From Deinococcus radiopugnans ATCC 19172 (GTDB lineage Bacteria; Deinococcota; Deinococci; Deinococcales; Deinococcaceae): DNA of 64,000 bases. Numbering within the stretch: position 1 is the stretch's first letter; each line of letters begins with the position of its first letter. Below the pieces are notes generated by a model. It was not told the origin of the DNA, ran no database searches, and saw nothing but the letters and a program-made list of their open reading frames with translations. Where the stretch lies: the NCBI RefSeq assembly GCF_006335125.1, contig NZ_VDMO01000001.1:248001-312000 (forward strand), given 5' to 3'. The position numbers and the translations under genes are program-made. Positions 48,051 through 56,526 of the stretch are shown in pieces.

Positions 48051-48513
48051 CTTCGCCCTCACGCCGCACCAGCGAGGCCAGCAGGCCCATGCCGCCCACC
48101 ATCGCGAACAGCCCCGGCGCGATCACCGGCGGCCCCATCACCAGGTTGTAGGCCGCGAAGCGCCAGCCGCCCGGCTTGCGGGCCACGCCGCGGGCGTGCA
48201 TCACCAGCCCCACCGCCCCGGTCAGCATGTACAGCAGCGAGGCGGCGGGCAGCGCCGTTTTCGCCGCCCGCCGGCTGAAGATGCCCGCGATGCCGGCGGC
48301 CACGATCGGCGGCGTGACGATGATCGGAGACCACATCACGCGGTTGCCAAAGCTCCCCTTGTAATGCTCGTAGTACACCTCGGCGCACACCAGCAGGGCG
48401 CTGACCGCCGTGACCCCGGCCATGCTCCGCTCGAACCGCCCGTGGTTCACGTCGCGCAGGATGACCTTCACGTCGTTTTCCAGCCGTTGTTCCAGCCTAG
48501 TCATCTGCGTCAT
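48040..48513 (-). CDS. Small integral membrane protein, unknown function
   Basis: 157-residue membrane protein with four predicted helices (about 30-47, 62-80, 86-106 and 127-148). Residues 1-30 are charged and cytoplasmic (MTQMTRLEQRLENDVKVILRDVNH), and the C-terminus is acidic (REGEDDD). GGAGG precedes ATG 48513. It overlaps the VKOR-like gene upstream (by 17 nt) and the GMC gene downstream (11 nt). Not recognised; its place suggests a membrane anchor or electron-transfer partner for the GMC enzyme. Confidence 0.7.
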   Translation of the reverse strand: MTQMTRLEQRLENDVKVILRDVNHGRFERSMAGVTAVSALLVCAEVYYEHYKGSFGNRVMWSPIIVTPPIVAAGIAGIFSRRAAKTALPAASLLYMLTGAVGLVMHARGVARKPGGWRFAAYNLVMGPPVIAPGLFAMVGGMGLLASLVRREGEDDD

Positions 48514-48895
48514 CTGACCTCCACAGCGCCGCCGTGCTCACCGCGCTCGCGCCCAGCGCCACCAGGCACCAGCCGCACAGTTGCTTCTTCTTGAGGTACG
48601 TGCCGCCTGAACGCGACACGGCGTACAGCAGGTCAAGGCCCACCTTGTATTTCGCGAGCGAACTGCCGCGCGCCACCAGCAGCAGCGTCAGCGCGTAGCT
48701 GCCCAGGCCCAGCGGCCCGTCCGGCAGGCCCAGCACCTTGCTGGCCTCGGAGGTGGTCAGCTTGTTGGATTGAAACACCTTGCCCGGCAGCTCCGGCAGG
48801 TGGTGAATCAGATCAAGCTGGCGCGCGCTGATGACCGCCAGCGAGGCCAGCGCCGTGACGGTGGCGACAGTGGCAACTTTATTTGCGGAGCGCAC
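48497..48895 (-). CDS. Minimal VKOR-like membrane protein
   Basis: 132-residue membrane protein resembling vitamin K epoxide reductase homologues. ASKVLGLPDGPLGLGSYALTLLL matches the helix after the VKOR loop, and C107-G-W-C110 in QLCGWCLVALG matches the quinone-side CxxC in the last helix. The two loop cysteines that normally relay electrons from thiols are absent (SEAS in place of the Cys-Ser motif); C107 and C110 are the only cysteines. Start is GTG 48895, within the SDR 3' end (17-nt overlap). If VKOR-like, it could exchange electrons between a thiol and quinone beside the GMC oxidoreductase. Relationship is moderately sure. Confidence 0.6.
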   Translation of the reverse strand: MRSANKVATVATVTALASLAVISARQLDLIHHLPELPGKVFQSNKLTTSEASKVLGLPDGPLGLGSYALTLLLVARGSSLAKYKVGLDLLYAVSRSGGTYLKKKQLCGWCLVALGASAVSTAALWRSDDADD

Positions 48896-49889
48896 GGCTC
48901 AACCCCCAGACGCCTGCCGCCGCCACCGCCAGCGCCCCGGCGAACAACGCGCGGTGCTCGTCCAGCGGCAGCTGCCAGCTGGTGGTCCTGGCCCTGTCGT
49001 CGAACCGTCCGTGCATGCCCCAGTCCCGGTCGTCGTCCAGCGGGTGGAACATGTTGTCGGGCGCGTCTGCGGGCTGGGCCTGACCCGTCATCTGGCCATT
49101 GATGCCGGTCTTTGCCAGATACCAGTCGCCCACGGCGGGCAGAATGTTGTTGCCCCACACCGCCACCCACGTCGACGCGCCCACCAAGATCTCACGGCGT
49201 CCGGTGTCGGCGGCGTACAGGATGGCGGCGGCGGGAATCTCGGGCTGGAAAATCGGCGGCACGGGCTGGGCCTTGCGCGGCATGCGCGTCCTAAGCCAGT
49301 CGAACTGCGGCGTGTTGATGGCGGGCATCTGCACCATGCTGACCGTGACTTTGCTGTTCTCGCTCAGGAGTTCGGCCCGCAGCGAGTCGCAGAAGCCCTG
49401 GATGGCGTGCTTGCTGCCGCAGTACGCGCTTTGCAGGGGAATGCCCCGGTACGCCAGCGCCGAGCCGAACTGGATGATCCGCCCCGAATCGCGCGGCAGC
49501 ATCCGCCGCAGGGCCGACAGCGTGCCGTAGACGAAGCCCAGGTAATTGACCTCGGTGACGCGTTTGTATTCCTCCGGCTTCATGTCCTTGACGTAGCTGA
49601 ACACCCCGGTCATGGCGACGTTGACCCACACGTCGATGGGGCCGAGTTCGGTTTCGATGCGTTCGGCGGCCGCCTCCACCGCGTCGGCGTCGGCCACGTC
49701 GCACGGCACGACGAGGGCCTGGCCGCCCGCCGATTCCACCTCGGTTTTCGCGCCTTCCAGCCCGGCCCGGCCGCGTGCGATTAACGCCACGGTGTCGCCA
49801 CGCTTGCCGAACGCCACGGCCACCGCGCGGCCCGCCCCGGCACTGGCGCCCGTGACGACAACGATTCTCGGTCTTTTACTTCTGGTCAT
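48879..49889 (-). CDS. SDR-family oxidoreductase with C-terminal membrane segment
   Basis: 336-residue short-chain dehydrogenase. Glycine motif TGASAGAGRAV at about 13-23 and YCGSKHA with the catalytic Tyr and Lys. A C-terminal extension of about 80 residues includes DRDWGMHGRFDDRA and a final hydrophobic segment (ALFAGALAVAAAGVWGL), suggesting membrane attachment. ATG 49889 has GGAGG 5 nt upstream; the ATG at 49901 has none. Overlaps the enolase-superfamily stop (ATGA) and the VKOR-like start. Substrate unknown; the same subfamily is common beside GMC oxidoreductases and stress genes. Confidence 0.85.
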   Translation of the reverse strand: MTRSKRPRIVVVTGASAGAGRAVAVAFGKRGDTVALIARGRAGLEGAKTEVESAGGQALVVPCDVADADAVEAAAERIETELGPIDVWVNVAMTGVFSYVKDMKPEEYKRVTEVNYLGFVYGTLSALRRMLPRDSGRIIQFGSALAYRGIPLQSAYCGSKHAIQGFCDSLRAELLSENSKVTVSMVQMPAINTPQFDWLRTRMPRKAQPVPPIFQPEIPAAAILYAADTGRREILVGASTWVAVWGNNILPAVGDWYLAKTGINGQMTGQAQPADAPDNMFHPLDDDRDWGMHGRFDDRARTTSWQLPLDEHRALFAGALAVAAAGVWGLSRALRK

Positions 49890-50998
49890 GATGACCTCCA
49901 TTCGCTCTGTAGATAGGATTGGGCCTCCGCCGCCTTGAACGTCAGGCCCAGGCCCGGCTGGCTGCGGTCTGGGTAAAGAGAGCCGTCCCTGAGTTCGGGA
50001 ACGCCGTCAAAGAACATGCTTTCAATGCGGATGTGGTCAAAGAAATACTCCACGTTCACCACGTTAGGCAGCGCGGAGGCCAGTGAGGCGTGCAGGGCCG
50101 GGGCGGTGTGGGCGCTTAAGGGAACATTCGCGCCCTGGGCCTGGGCCGCCGCGTTCAGAAAGCCCGTTGCGCCGCCGCAGCGCGTGCCGTCGGCCTGCAG
50201 GGTGTCCACTGCCCCCGCCGCCAGCAGGTGATGAAAGTCGGTGGGCGTATAGCCGTACTCACCCGCCGCGATCTGCATGCCGCCAGGGCCACGGTCTCGC
50301 AGCAGCCGCAGCCCCGCCAGATCGTCGCTGGAGATGGGCTCCTCGAACCACGAAACGTTCAGATCGGCAAATTTCTCGGCGAAGCCCAGCGCCTGCTTGC
50401 GGCTGTAGGCACCGTTGGCGTCCACGAACAGCGCCACACCGTTGCCGATGGCGGCGCGGGCAGCCTGGACGCGCTTCAGGTCATTTTCGGGACGGCTGCC
50501 AATTTTCATCTTGACGGCCTTGAGGCCCTGCTGTGCCCAGCCGCCGAGCTGCTTTTCCAGCTGTTCAATGCTGTAGCTGGTGAAGCCGCCGCTGCCGTAG
50601 GCCATCACGCTCTGGCGTGCGCCGCCCAGCAGCTGCACGAGGGGGACGTCCAACAGCCGCGCCTTCAGATCATGCAGCGCCACGTCCACCGCCGAGATTG
50701 CGCCCGCCACAATGCCCGGCCAGCCCAGGTTGCGGACGGCCCCGGCCATCGTCCAGAAGTGGCGCGCCGTGTCCAGCGCGTCCTGGTCCTGCACGAGCGG
50801 CCACAGCGTGCGCTGAACCACCCCGGCGGCCGCCGCGTCGGCGTAGGCGTAGCCCAGCCCGGTTTTGCCGCCCGCCTCCACCGTCACGATCAGGACGCCG
50901 GTGCTGTCCCAGCGGGCGGTGCCGTCCGTCTCGGCCTCAGCCAGCGTGGGGACGCTATAGGCTCGGACGGACAGCCGCGTGACCCGGGCGTCATTCAT
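49886..50998 (-). CDS. Enolase-superfamily (mandelate racemase-like) sugar-acid dehydratase
   Basis: 370-residue enolase-superfamily protein of the mandelate racemase subgroup. KxK base VKMKIG, metal ligands in FVDANGAY, WFEEPI and AAGEYGY, and the His base in LSAHTAPALH are all present. Members next to sugar oxidoreductases usually dehydrate aldonic acids (gluconate, galactonate, xylonate) to 2-keto-3-deoxy acids. The start overlaps the TPP-enzyme stop by 8 nt (ATGAATGA) and its stop overlaps the SDR start. Aldonate dehydration fits the GMC-type dehydrogenase downstream; exact substrate unknown. Confidence 0.87.
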   Translation of the reverse strand: MNDARVTRLSVRAYSVPTLAEAETDGTARWDSTGVLIVTVEAGGKTGLGYAYADAAAAGVVQRTLWPLVQDQDALDTARHFWTMAGAVRNLGWPGIVAGAISAVDVALHDLKARLLDVPLVQLLGGARQSVMAYGSGGFTSYSIEQLEKQLGGWAQQGLKAVKMKIGSRPENDLKRVQAARAAIGNGVALFVDANGAYSRKQALGFAEKFADLNVSWFEEPISSDDLAGLRLLRDRGPGGMQIAAGEYGYTPTDFHHLLAAGAVDTLQADGTRCGGATGFLNAAAQAQGANVPLSAHTAPALHASLASALPNVVNVEYFFDHIRIESMFFDGVPELRDGSLYPDRSQPGLGLTFKAAEAQSYLQSEWRSS

Positions 50999-52823
50999 CT
51001 TTTTCTTTCTCGTCCTGCCCGATGTGCAGCGCGCCCTTGACCCGCGAGACGCCCTCGGTGACCAGCGCCTTGGCCGAGTCGACGATCACGTTGCCCTCCT
51101 CCGGGTCACCCTTGAGCAGCGCCTTGGCCGTGTTGACCGCGTATTCCAGGCTGATGTGCGCGGGAAGCGGCGGCACGTTCTTGCTGGTGTAGGCGTCGAT
51201 CAGGGTCACGCCGCGGTGCGCGAAGGCCTCGTCCCAGGCGGCCCCCACGTCGTCGCCCTTCTTCAGTCGGATGCCCTTGAACCCCAGCAGCTCGGCGTAC
51301 CCGGCGTAGTCCACGCTCTGCACGTCCTGCGAGCCGTCCCACAGCGGGTTGCCGTCCTCGGTGCGCATCTCCCACGACACCTGCTCCAGATCGTCGTTGT
51401 GCAGCACCAGGATGATGAACTGCGGGTTGTCCCAGCCGTCCATGTACTTCTTAATGGTGATCAGCTCGTTCATGCCCAGCATCTGGAACGCGCCGTCGCC
51501 GATGGTGCAGATCACCGGGCGTTCGGGGTAGGCGAATTTGGCCGCCGTGGCGTAGGGCATGGCCGCCAGCATGGTGGCCAGCAGCCCCGACAGGTCACCC
51601 ATCATGCCGCGCCGCAGCCGGATGTGGTGGCCGTACCAGTCGGCGGTGGTGCCCGCGTCGCAGGTGACGATGCTCTGCGGAGGCAGCCGCCGGTTCAGCT
51701 CGTGAAAGACCAGACGGGGGTTGAGTTTCTCGTATTCCGTCTCGGCCTGCGCGGTCATCTCCTGTTCCCACTCCACCATGCCCCGGCTGACGCCCTGCTG
51801 CCACTCCAGATCGGTGGTGGCCTCCAGGTAGGGCATCAGCGCCGTCAGCGTGGCCTTCACGTCGCCCCACAGGTTCAGCTCGGTGGGGTAGCGCAGGCCC
51901 ATCTGCTCGGGTTTGAGATCCACCTGAATCGCCCGCGCCTGTCCGGTCTTGGGCAGGAACTGCGCGTAGGGGTAGTTGGTGCCCAGCAGCAGCAGGGTGT
52001 CGCAGTCCTTGATCATCTCCAGGCTGGGCCGTGAGCCCAGCAGGCCCAGTTGCTGGGTGTGGTACGGCACGTCACTGGGCACCACCTGCTTGCCGCGCAG
52101 GGCCGTGATAATGCCCGCGCCGGTCAGTTCGGCCACCTTCAAGACCTCGTCGGTGGCTCCGTTCGCGCCGTGGCCCACCATCAGCACCACCTTCTTGCCG
52201 GCGTTCAGGATGGCGGCGGCCTTTTTCAGTTCCTCGTCCGGCGGCGTGATGGCCGTGGACGGCGCCACGGCGCTGCTGCGCGAGACCCAGTGTTCGCGGC
52301 CCGGCTGCTGCATGTCCATGCCCTGAACGTCGTGCGGCAGGATGATCACGGCGGGGGCCAGCCGGGTGCGGGCGGTGCGGAAGGCGGTGTCCACCACGGC
52401 CTGCGCCTGTTCGGGCGACACGATGGTCTGCACGTAGCACGCCACGTCGGCGAACGTGCGTTCCAGATTGTTTTCCTGCTGCGTGAAGGTGCCCAGCGAG
52501 TTCAGCCCCTGCTGCCCCACGATGGCCACCACCGGCTGGTTGTCCATCTTGGCGTCGTACAGGCCGTTGAGCATGTGGAAGCCGCCGGGGCTGGAGGTGG
52601 CGATGCACACCCCCACCTCGCCGGTGAACTTGGCGTGCGCGGTGGCCATCAGGGCGCAGATTTCCTCGTGGGTGGGCCGGACGTATTTCAGGCCCTCACC
52701 CTGGCGGTCGGCGCGGCCCAGCGCACCGTCAAATTCCCCGATGCCGTCGCCGGGAAAGCCGAAGACGCGGGTGACGCCCCACTGCTGAATGCGGTCAATC
52801 ACAAAATCGCTGACGTTGGTCAT
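50991..52823 (-). CDS. Thiamine-diphosphate enzyme, pyruvate oxidase/PoxB-YdaP-like
   Basis: 610-residue TPP enzyme. The activating glutamate is in RPTHEEICALMA, the central FAD/dimer domain spans about 195-330, and the TPP-Mg motif is GDGAFQMLGMNEL through ILVLHN (GDG...N). LDYA-type and EYAVNTAKALLKGDPEE C-terminal region match PoxB/YdaP-like proteins rather than acetolactate synthase. GGAGGAAGAGC precedes ATG 52823. First gene of the nine-gene operon. It would oxidise pyruvate to acetate or acetyl phosphate, linking sugar breakdown to quinones or oxygen. Substrate inferred from family. Confidence 0.86.
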   Translation of the reverse strand: MTNVSDFVIDRIQQWGVTRVFGFPGDGIGEFDGALGRADRQGEGLKYVRPTHEEICALMATAHAKFTGEVGVCIATSSPGGFHMLNGLYDAKMDNQPVVAIVGQQGLNSLGTFTQQENNLERTFADVACYVQTIVSPEQAQAVVDTAFRTARTRLAPAVIILPHDVQGMDMQQPGREHWVSRSSAVAPSTAITPPDEELKKAAAILNAGKKVVLMVGHGANGATDEVLKVAELTGAGIITALRGKQVVPSDVPYHTQQLGLLGSRPSLEMIKDCDTLLLLGTNYPYAQFLPKTGQARAIQVDLKPEQMGLRYPTELNLWGDVKATLTALMPYLEATTDLEWQQGVSRGMVEWEQEMTAQAETEYEKLNPRLVFHELNRRLPPQSIVTCDAGTTADWYGHHIRLRRGMMGDLSGLLATMLAAMPYATAAKFAYPERPVICTIGDGAFQMLGMNELITIKKYMDGWDNPQFIILVLHNDDLEQVSWEMRTEDGNPLWDGSQDVQSVDYAGYAELLGFKGIRLKKGDDVGAAWDEAFAHRGVTLIDAYTSKNVPPLPAHISLEYAVNTAKALLKGDPEEGNVIVDSAKALVTEGVSRVKGALHIGQDEKEKDE

Positions 52824-53042
52824 GCTCTTCCTCCATCGATTCCGGCTGGAATCACTGTATTTACGGGCCACCCTTTAAGTTCTGAGCAGCGAGACTTGCT
52901 TCCGGTGACCGTTTCGGGCCATCACAGGCAATACACAAAGGCTACTCCTAAAATTGACTCTAAACTTGAAGATGAATAAAGTTTATCGGTTTTATATCGC
53001 TTCTCTGAGATTTATTGAGGTAAATCTGCGGCCGTTGCGATA
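52824..53042 (-). promoter_or_regulatory. AT-rich promoter region of the nine-gene operon
   Basis: 219 bp without a gene, strongly AT-rich at 52940-53035 in a GC-rich setting. On the minus strand TACAGT (52859-52854) is a possible -10 box, and the leader contains hairpin GATTCC-GGCT-GGAATC (52838-52853) before the ribosome-binding site. No convincing -35 element was found. Confidence 0.4.
52961..52985 (-). terminator. AT-rich hairpin after the respiratory operon
   Basis: TAAACTT (52961-52967) and AAGTTTA (52979-52985) form a 7-bp stem with an 11-nt loop, followed on the minus strand by AGTCAATTTTAGG. It lies 58 nt after the cytochrome b stop and may be a weak terminator. Confidence 0.35.
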
Positions 53043-54488
53043 TCAGTGGCGAGTTTCAAGGAAATTCACCAGGTCGCGCAGTTGATCCGTGGTGAGCACC
53101 CCGGCGTACGGCGGCATGCTGGCCGCGCCGTTCTGAATGCGCCAACTGAGCTGATCCCGGGTCAGCCGTTCCCCGATCTCGCTGAGGTTGGGGCCGCGAA
53201 TTCCGCCCTGACCGTCGATGCGGTGGCACAGGATGCACGACTGGTCATGGAACAGCGCCGCGCCGCGCACCACGCTGGGGACCGTGCTGTTCACCTGCTG
53301 CGCGGTCAGCGGCGGCGCGGCGAAACGCGGCAGCCACGGCTCGCGGTAACCCAGCAGCGTCAGACTGAAGATCATCCCGATGGCGACGATCACGATGCCG
53401 ATGGCCCAGGGACGGCGGCTGGGCGCACGTTCCCCCTTGTTGCTGACCAGCGGCAGCAGGATCAGCCCGGCAATCGCCAGCAGCGGCGCGAGAATGATCA
53501 TCAGGTTGGTGATGCCGTACGGCCACAGCGCCAGGATCGAGAAGTACCAGATCAGGTACCAGTCGGGCTTGGGATCGGCGTTGATCAGGCTGGGGTCTGG
53601 CGGCTTGCTCAGGGCTGGTGCGCCAAATTTCCAGGCCAGGAACACCGTCAGCAGGATCAATGCGCTGCCGAACACCGTATCGCGCCACGCCGCGTCCGGC
53701 CAGAATGGCACGCCGTCGCGCCTCACGCGGGCCTGGTACTGCTGCTTGTAGGTGCGCGGATCAACCCGGCGCCCCGGCACCGGCGGCTCGCTGATGCCGT
53801 TTCGCAGCACCAGAAAGACGTGCAACCCGATCAATCCGAACAGCAGCGCCGGAAACCAGTAGGTGTGCAGGGCGTACAGCCGCGACAGGGTGGCGGCGTT
53901 CAGCGTGTCCCCCGCCATCAGAAAGCGGGCCAGGATCGGGCCCAGCCACGGAAAACGCGACGCCTGCTCCGCACCCACCACCACGCTCCACACGGCGGTC
54001 TGATCCCAGCGCAGGGTCTGGCCGGTAAAGGCCATCGCCAGCACCAGGAACAGCATGACCACGCCGCTGATCCACTGCATCTCGCGCGGGTACTTGTAGG
54101 CCGCCGTCAGGTACACCCGGATCAGGTGAATGCCCATCATCACCACCATCAGCGAGGCGCCGAAGTAATGCAGCCCACGCACCACGGCCTCGGCGGTGCC
54201 AGGGGTAGAAATGCGCTGCAGGCTCTGGTACGCCGTGGCGCTCGACGGTTCGAAGAACATCGCCAGCGTGATTCCGGTGACCACCTGCAGGATGAAGGCG
54301 AACAGGGTGGCGCTGCCGAAGACGAAAGCCCACCGGCTGCGCCGGGGCACCCGGTGGCCTGCCACGGCGTTCAGGCGGCTGATCAACCCGGTGCGGTCTT
54401 CGATCCAACCGAGAAATAAACCGTAGTGCTTCTCGGTGACGGCGGGCGGCGTATTGTTCGCCTCGTCGATCCTGGCCTGATCGCTCAC
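53043..54488 (-). CDS. Cytochrome b fused to cytochrome c (bc complex)
   Basis: 481-residue fusion. Residues 20-380 are a cytochrome b with haem ligand pairs H107/H121 and H208/H223; the 15-residue spacing of the second pair is like cytochrome b6 and Gram-positive types. The Qo-site motif is PDWY (308-311) instead of PEWY. The last helix leads into a cytochrome c domain with C418-I-L-C421-H422. Overlaps the Rieske stop by ATGA. Works as the quinol:cytochrome c reductase of the chain whose oxidase is encoded upstream in the same operon. The cytochrome c domain could pass electrons directly to the fused cytochrome c of oxidase subunit II. Confidence 0.92.
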   Translation of the reverse strand: MSDQARIDEANNTPPAVTEKHYGLFLGWIEDRTGLISRLNAVAGHRVPRRSRWAFVFGSATLFAFILQVVTGITLAMFFEPSSATAYQSLQRISTPGTAEAVVRGLHYFGASLMVVMMGIHLIRVYLTAAYKYPREMQWISGVVMLFLVLAMAFTGQTLRWDQTAVWSVVVGAEQASRFPWLGPILARFLMAGDTLNAATLSRLYALHTYWFPALLFGLIGLHVFLVLRNGISEPPVPGRRVDPRTYKQQYQARVRRDGVPFWPDAAWRDTVFGSALILLTVFLAWKFGAPALSKPPDPSLINADPKPDWYLIWYFSILALWPYGITNLMIILAPLLAIAGLILLPLVSNKGERAPSRRPWAIGIVIVAIGMIFSLTLLGYREPWLPRFAAPPLTAQQVNSTVPSVVRGAALFHDQSCILCHRIDGQGGIRGPNLSEIGERLTRDQLSWRIQNGAASMPPYAGVLTTDQLRDLVNFLETRH

Positions 54489-55039
54489 GACTCCCCCCCC
54501 GGCCAGGTCAGCGTGGGCAGCGGCATGGCGGCGCTTTGCAACTGCACCTCCTGGCCCTGGACGCGCACCCCCAGCCGCTGCAGCGGAATGCGCGGCGGCC
54601 CGGCCACGTTGACGCCCTCGGCGTCGTAGACCCCGCCGTGGCAGGGGCAGAAGTACAGCCCCGAACCCTCCTGGTGCCGCACCGGGCAGCCCAGGTGCAT
54701 GCAGACGTTGTGCAGCGCCAGCCAGTCGCCGGGCCGCCGCGTGACGTAGGCGGTGTCCTTTTTGATGTCGCCGCCGTAAGACCGCGCGCCGGGCCGGATA
54801 AACGTGACCAGCACGGTCTTGCCGGTGGGAAAGTCGGCCAGCGTGCCGATTCGCTGCCAGCCGCCCCGGCCCCCTTTTTGAAAGGCGGGATCCAGCACCG
54901 CCTTGGCCACCGGGTAACCGGCGGCGGCGGCGGCCAGCGCCCCCGAGCCCAGGCTGAGGCCAATCAGCAGCTTGCGGCGGGAGGGTTCCCTGGTCTCGTC
55001 CTGGCCGGCAGTTTCAGGACTGACGTGTGTGTCGCTCAT
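54485..55039 (-). CDS. Rieske iron-sulfur protein
   Basis: 184-residue Rieske protein. [2Fe-2S] ligands are C113 and H115 (CMHLGC) and C131 and H134 (CPCHGG), with C118/C133 forming the usual disulfide. The N-terminus has a twin-arginine signal (SRRKLLIGLSLGSGALAAAAAG, residues 20-41), which also serves as membrane anchor. GGAGG precedes ATG 55039. Overlaps the small membrane-protein gene and cytochrome b gene by ATGA. Subunit of the bc complex. Confidence 0.94.
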   Translation of the reverse strand: MSDTHVSPETAGQDETREPSRRKLLIGLSLGSGALAAAAAGYPVAKAVLDPAFQKGGRGGWQRIGTLADFPTGKTVLVTFIRPGARSYGGDIKKDTAYVTRRPGDWLALHNVCMHLGCPVRHQEGSGLYFCPCHGGVYDAEGVNVAGPPRIPLQRLGVRVQGQEVQLQSAAMPLPTLTWPGGES

Positions 55040-55413
55040 GCGTCCTCCTGCGGCCCGCCGTGTGGCGCCGTGGCCTGAAAGCTGTCCCAGGCCCACATTC
55101 CGCCGCCCAGCGCCGCCACCAGTGCCCCCAGCACGACGATGCCCAGCGCCGACACCAGCAGCCCCAGCGCGGTGCCTGCCAGCCCGAAGGCCAGCAGCAC
55201 GGGGGCCAGGGTGGGGCGGGCCTCGGCCATTTCACGCGGGCGCGACCAGCCGGGGGGCAGCAGCACGTCGTCGGGCAGCAGCTGGGGTTCGGGGGCAGGA
55301 ATGGAGGCGGGTTCGGCCCTCAGCGGGAGGAAGCCCAGCCGCCGCAGCAGCCAGTACACGGGAAAGCCCAGCACCCGCAGCAGCGCGCCCAGCAGATCAG
55401 TGGGTCGGTTCAT
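55036..55413 (-). CDS. Small membrane protein of the respiratory operon
   Basis: 125-residue protein with an N-terminal amphipathic hydrophobic stretch (LLGALLRVLGFPVYWLLRRLGFLPL) and a C-terminal pair of helices (about 68-105, APVLLAFGLAGTALGLLVSALGIVVLGALVAAL). No cofactor motif. Located between ctaG-like and Rieske genes with overlaps on both sides (17 nt and ATGA). Probably a small accessory subunit of the oxidase or bc complex (a subunit IV analogue); not recognised by sequence. Confidence 0.75.
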   Translation of the reverse strand: MNRPTDLLGALLRVLGFPVYWLLRRLGFLPLRAEPASIPAPEPQLLPDDVLLPPGWSRPREMAEARPTLAPVLLAFGLAGTALGLLVSALGIVVLGALVAALGGGMWAWDSFQATAPHGGPQEDA

Positions 55414-55888
55414 TTCGCGCCTCCGCCGTGCCTAGAAGTTGCATGAAGTGGGAAAAGGCCCCCGCCATCACCACGAAGCCGCCCACCACCCACATCAGCA
55501 CGCCGCCCAGGGCGGTGTCGTCGGGAGCGGTCATGGCGTAGGCGTCCCGGCTGAAGGTGATGGCCGCGCCCAGCAGCGCGCACGCGGCCATCTGAGACAG
55601 CAGGCTTTCCAGGAACATCCCGCCGGGCGTCATCAGCCGGGCGTAGACAGCTGGAAGGTGAACGCCGTAGGTTACGAGGTTGAAGGCCACAAAGGCCAGC
55701 GGCCCGCCGACGTTCGGACGCCAGCGCGGAAACGCGAGCACCAGCAGCGGCGCGGCCCCCAGTGACAGCAGCAGGTGCGCGCCCATGTGCAGGCTGAAAC
55801 TGCCGGGGCGCAGGCCCATGCCGGAGGCGTAGAAGATTGACGCGCCGAGAATGGCCGCACCTGCGCCGATGAGATACGCCTGTCTCAT
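55397..55888 (-). CDS. Cytochrome oxidase assembly protein, CtaG-like (short)
   Basis: 163-residue membrane protein with about four helices. GSFSLHMGAHLLLSLGAAPLLVLAFP carries the conserved histidines of the caa3_CtaG family (HMxxHLLL), and SHFMQLLG ends it. It is shorter than classical CtaG (about 250-300). The ATG at 55888 overlaps the cox3 stop (ATGA); a longer reading from 56266 covers cox3 in another frame and is not real. Expected role is copper-centre assembly of the oxidase. Confidence 0.8.
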   Translation of the reverse strand: MRQAYLIGAGAAILGASIFYASGMGLRPGSFSLHMGAHLLLSLGAAPLLVLAFPRWRPNVGGPLAFVAFNLVTYGVHLPAVYARLMTPGGMFLESLLSQMAACALLGAAITFSRDAYAMTAPDDTALGGVLMWVVGGFVVMAGAFSHFMQLLGTAEARNEPTH

Positions 55889-56526
55889 GGCCCACCCCAC
55901 ACGTACAGCAGCAAGAACAGCGCCACCCACACGGCGTCCACAAAATGCCAGTACAGGCCCAGGCCCGCCGTGAAGCCCTCTCTTCCTCGGCCCAAATGGC
56001 CCCCGAAGCGCAGCGCGCCCGTCACCAGCAGCGCCAGCGCCCCGAAGGCCACGTGCAGGCCGTGCAACCCGGTCAGGGTGTAGAAGCCGGTGAAGAACAA
56101 GTCGGCGTCCACCGTCGCGCCCTGGGCATTCAAGTGGAGGTATTCCTGGGCCTGACCGTACAGGAAGACCAGTCCCAGGGCGGCGGTGAGCAGGTACAGC
56201 AGCCCGGACAGTTTCGCCTGCTTCCTGAAGACGTCGGCCAGCACCAGCGCTCCACTCGACGCCCACAGGCCCAGGCTGAACCAGACGGTCGTGCCGGGAT
56301 CCAACGCGCCCTGCGCCGGCCCCTGCGAGTAGCGCCGCAGGTAGATGTTCGCCACCAGCAGCAGCAGGAAGATCACCGTGTCGGTCACCAGAAACACCGC
56401 CATGCCCCAGAAGCCGTTGCTGCGCGGGCTGGCGTCCATGTGCCCGGGCGGCAGCGGCAGCCTGGACACGTCCAGCGCCTGCGACACCCGTGGAATCGGC
56501 GGAATGGAGGCGGGATTATCGCTCAT
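55885..56526 (-). CDS. ctaE: Cytochrome c oxidase subunit III
   Basis: 213-residue five-helix subunit III. The region MAVFLVTDTVIFLLLLVANIYLRR (helix III) and TLTGLHGLHVAFG, YWHFVDAVWVALFLLLYVWG (last helix with the conserved WHFVD) are diagnostic. ATG 56526 has GGAG upstream. It is of the short caa3 type. Overlaps cox1 by 11 nt and the ctaG-like gene by ATGA. Supports proton uptake and stability of subunit I. Confidence 0.94.
   Translation of the reverse strand: MSDNPASIPPIPRVSQALDVSRLPLPPGHMDASPRSNGFWGMAVFLVTDTVIFLLLLVANIYLRRYSQGPAQGALDPGTTVWFSLGLWASSGALVLADVFRKQAKLSGLLYLLTAALGLVFLYGQAQEYLHLNAQGATVDADLFFTGFYTLTGLHGLHVAFGALALLVTGALRFGGHLGRGREGFTAGLGLYWHFVDAVWVALFLLLYVWGGP

Noticed and set aside
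45657..48278. 873-codon plus-strand open frame opposite the GMC gene
   Set aside because: Antisense of a well-conserved gene; no motif and biased composition.
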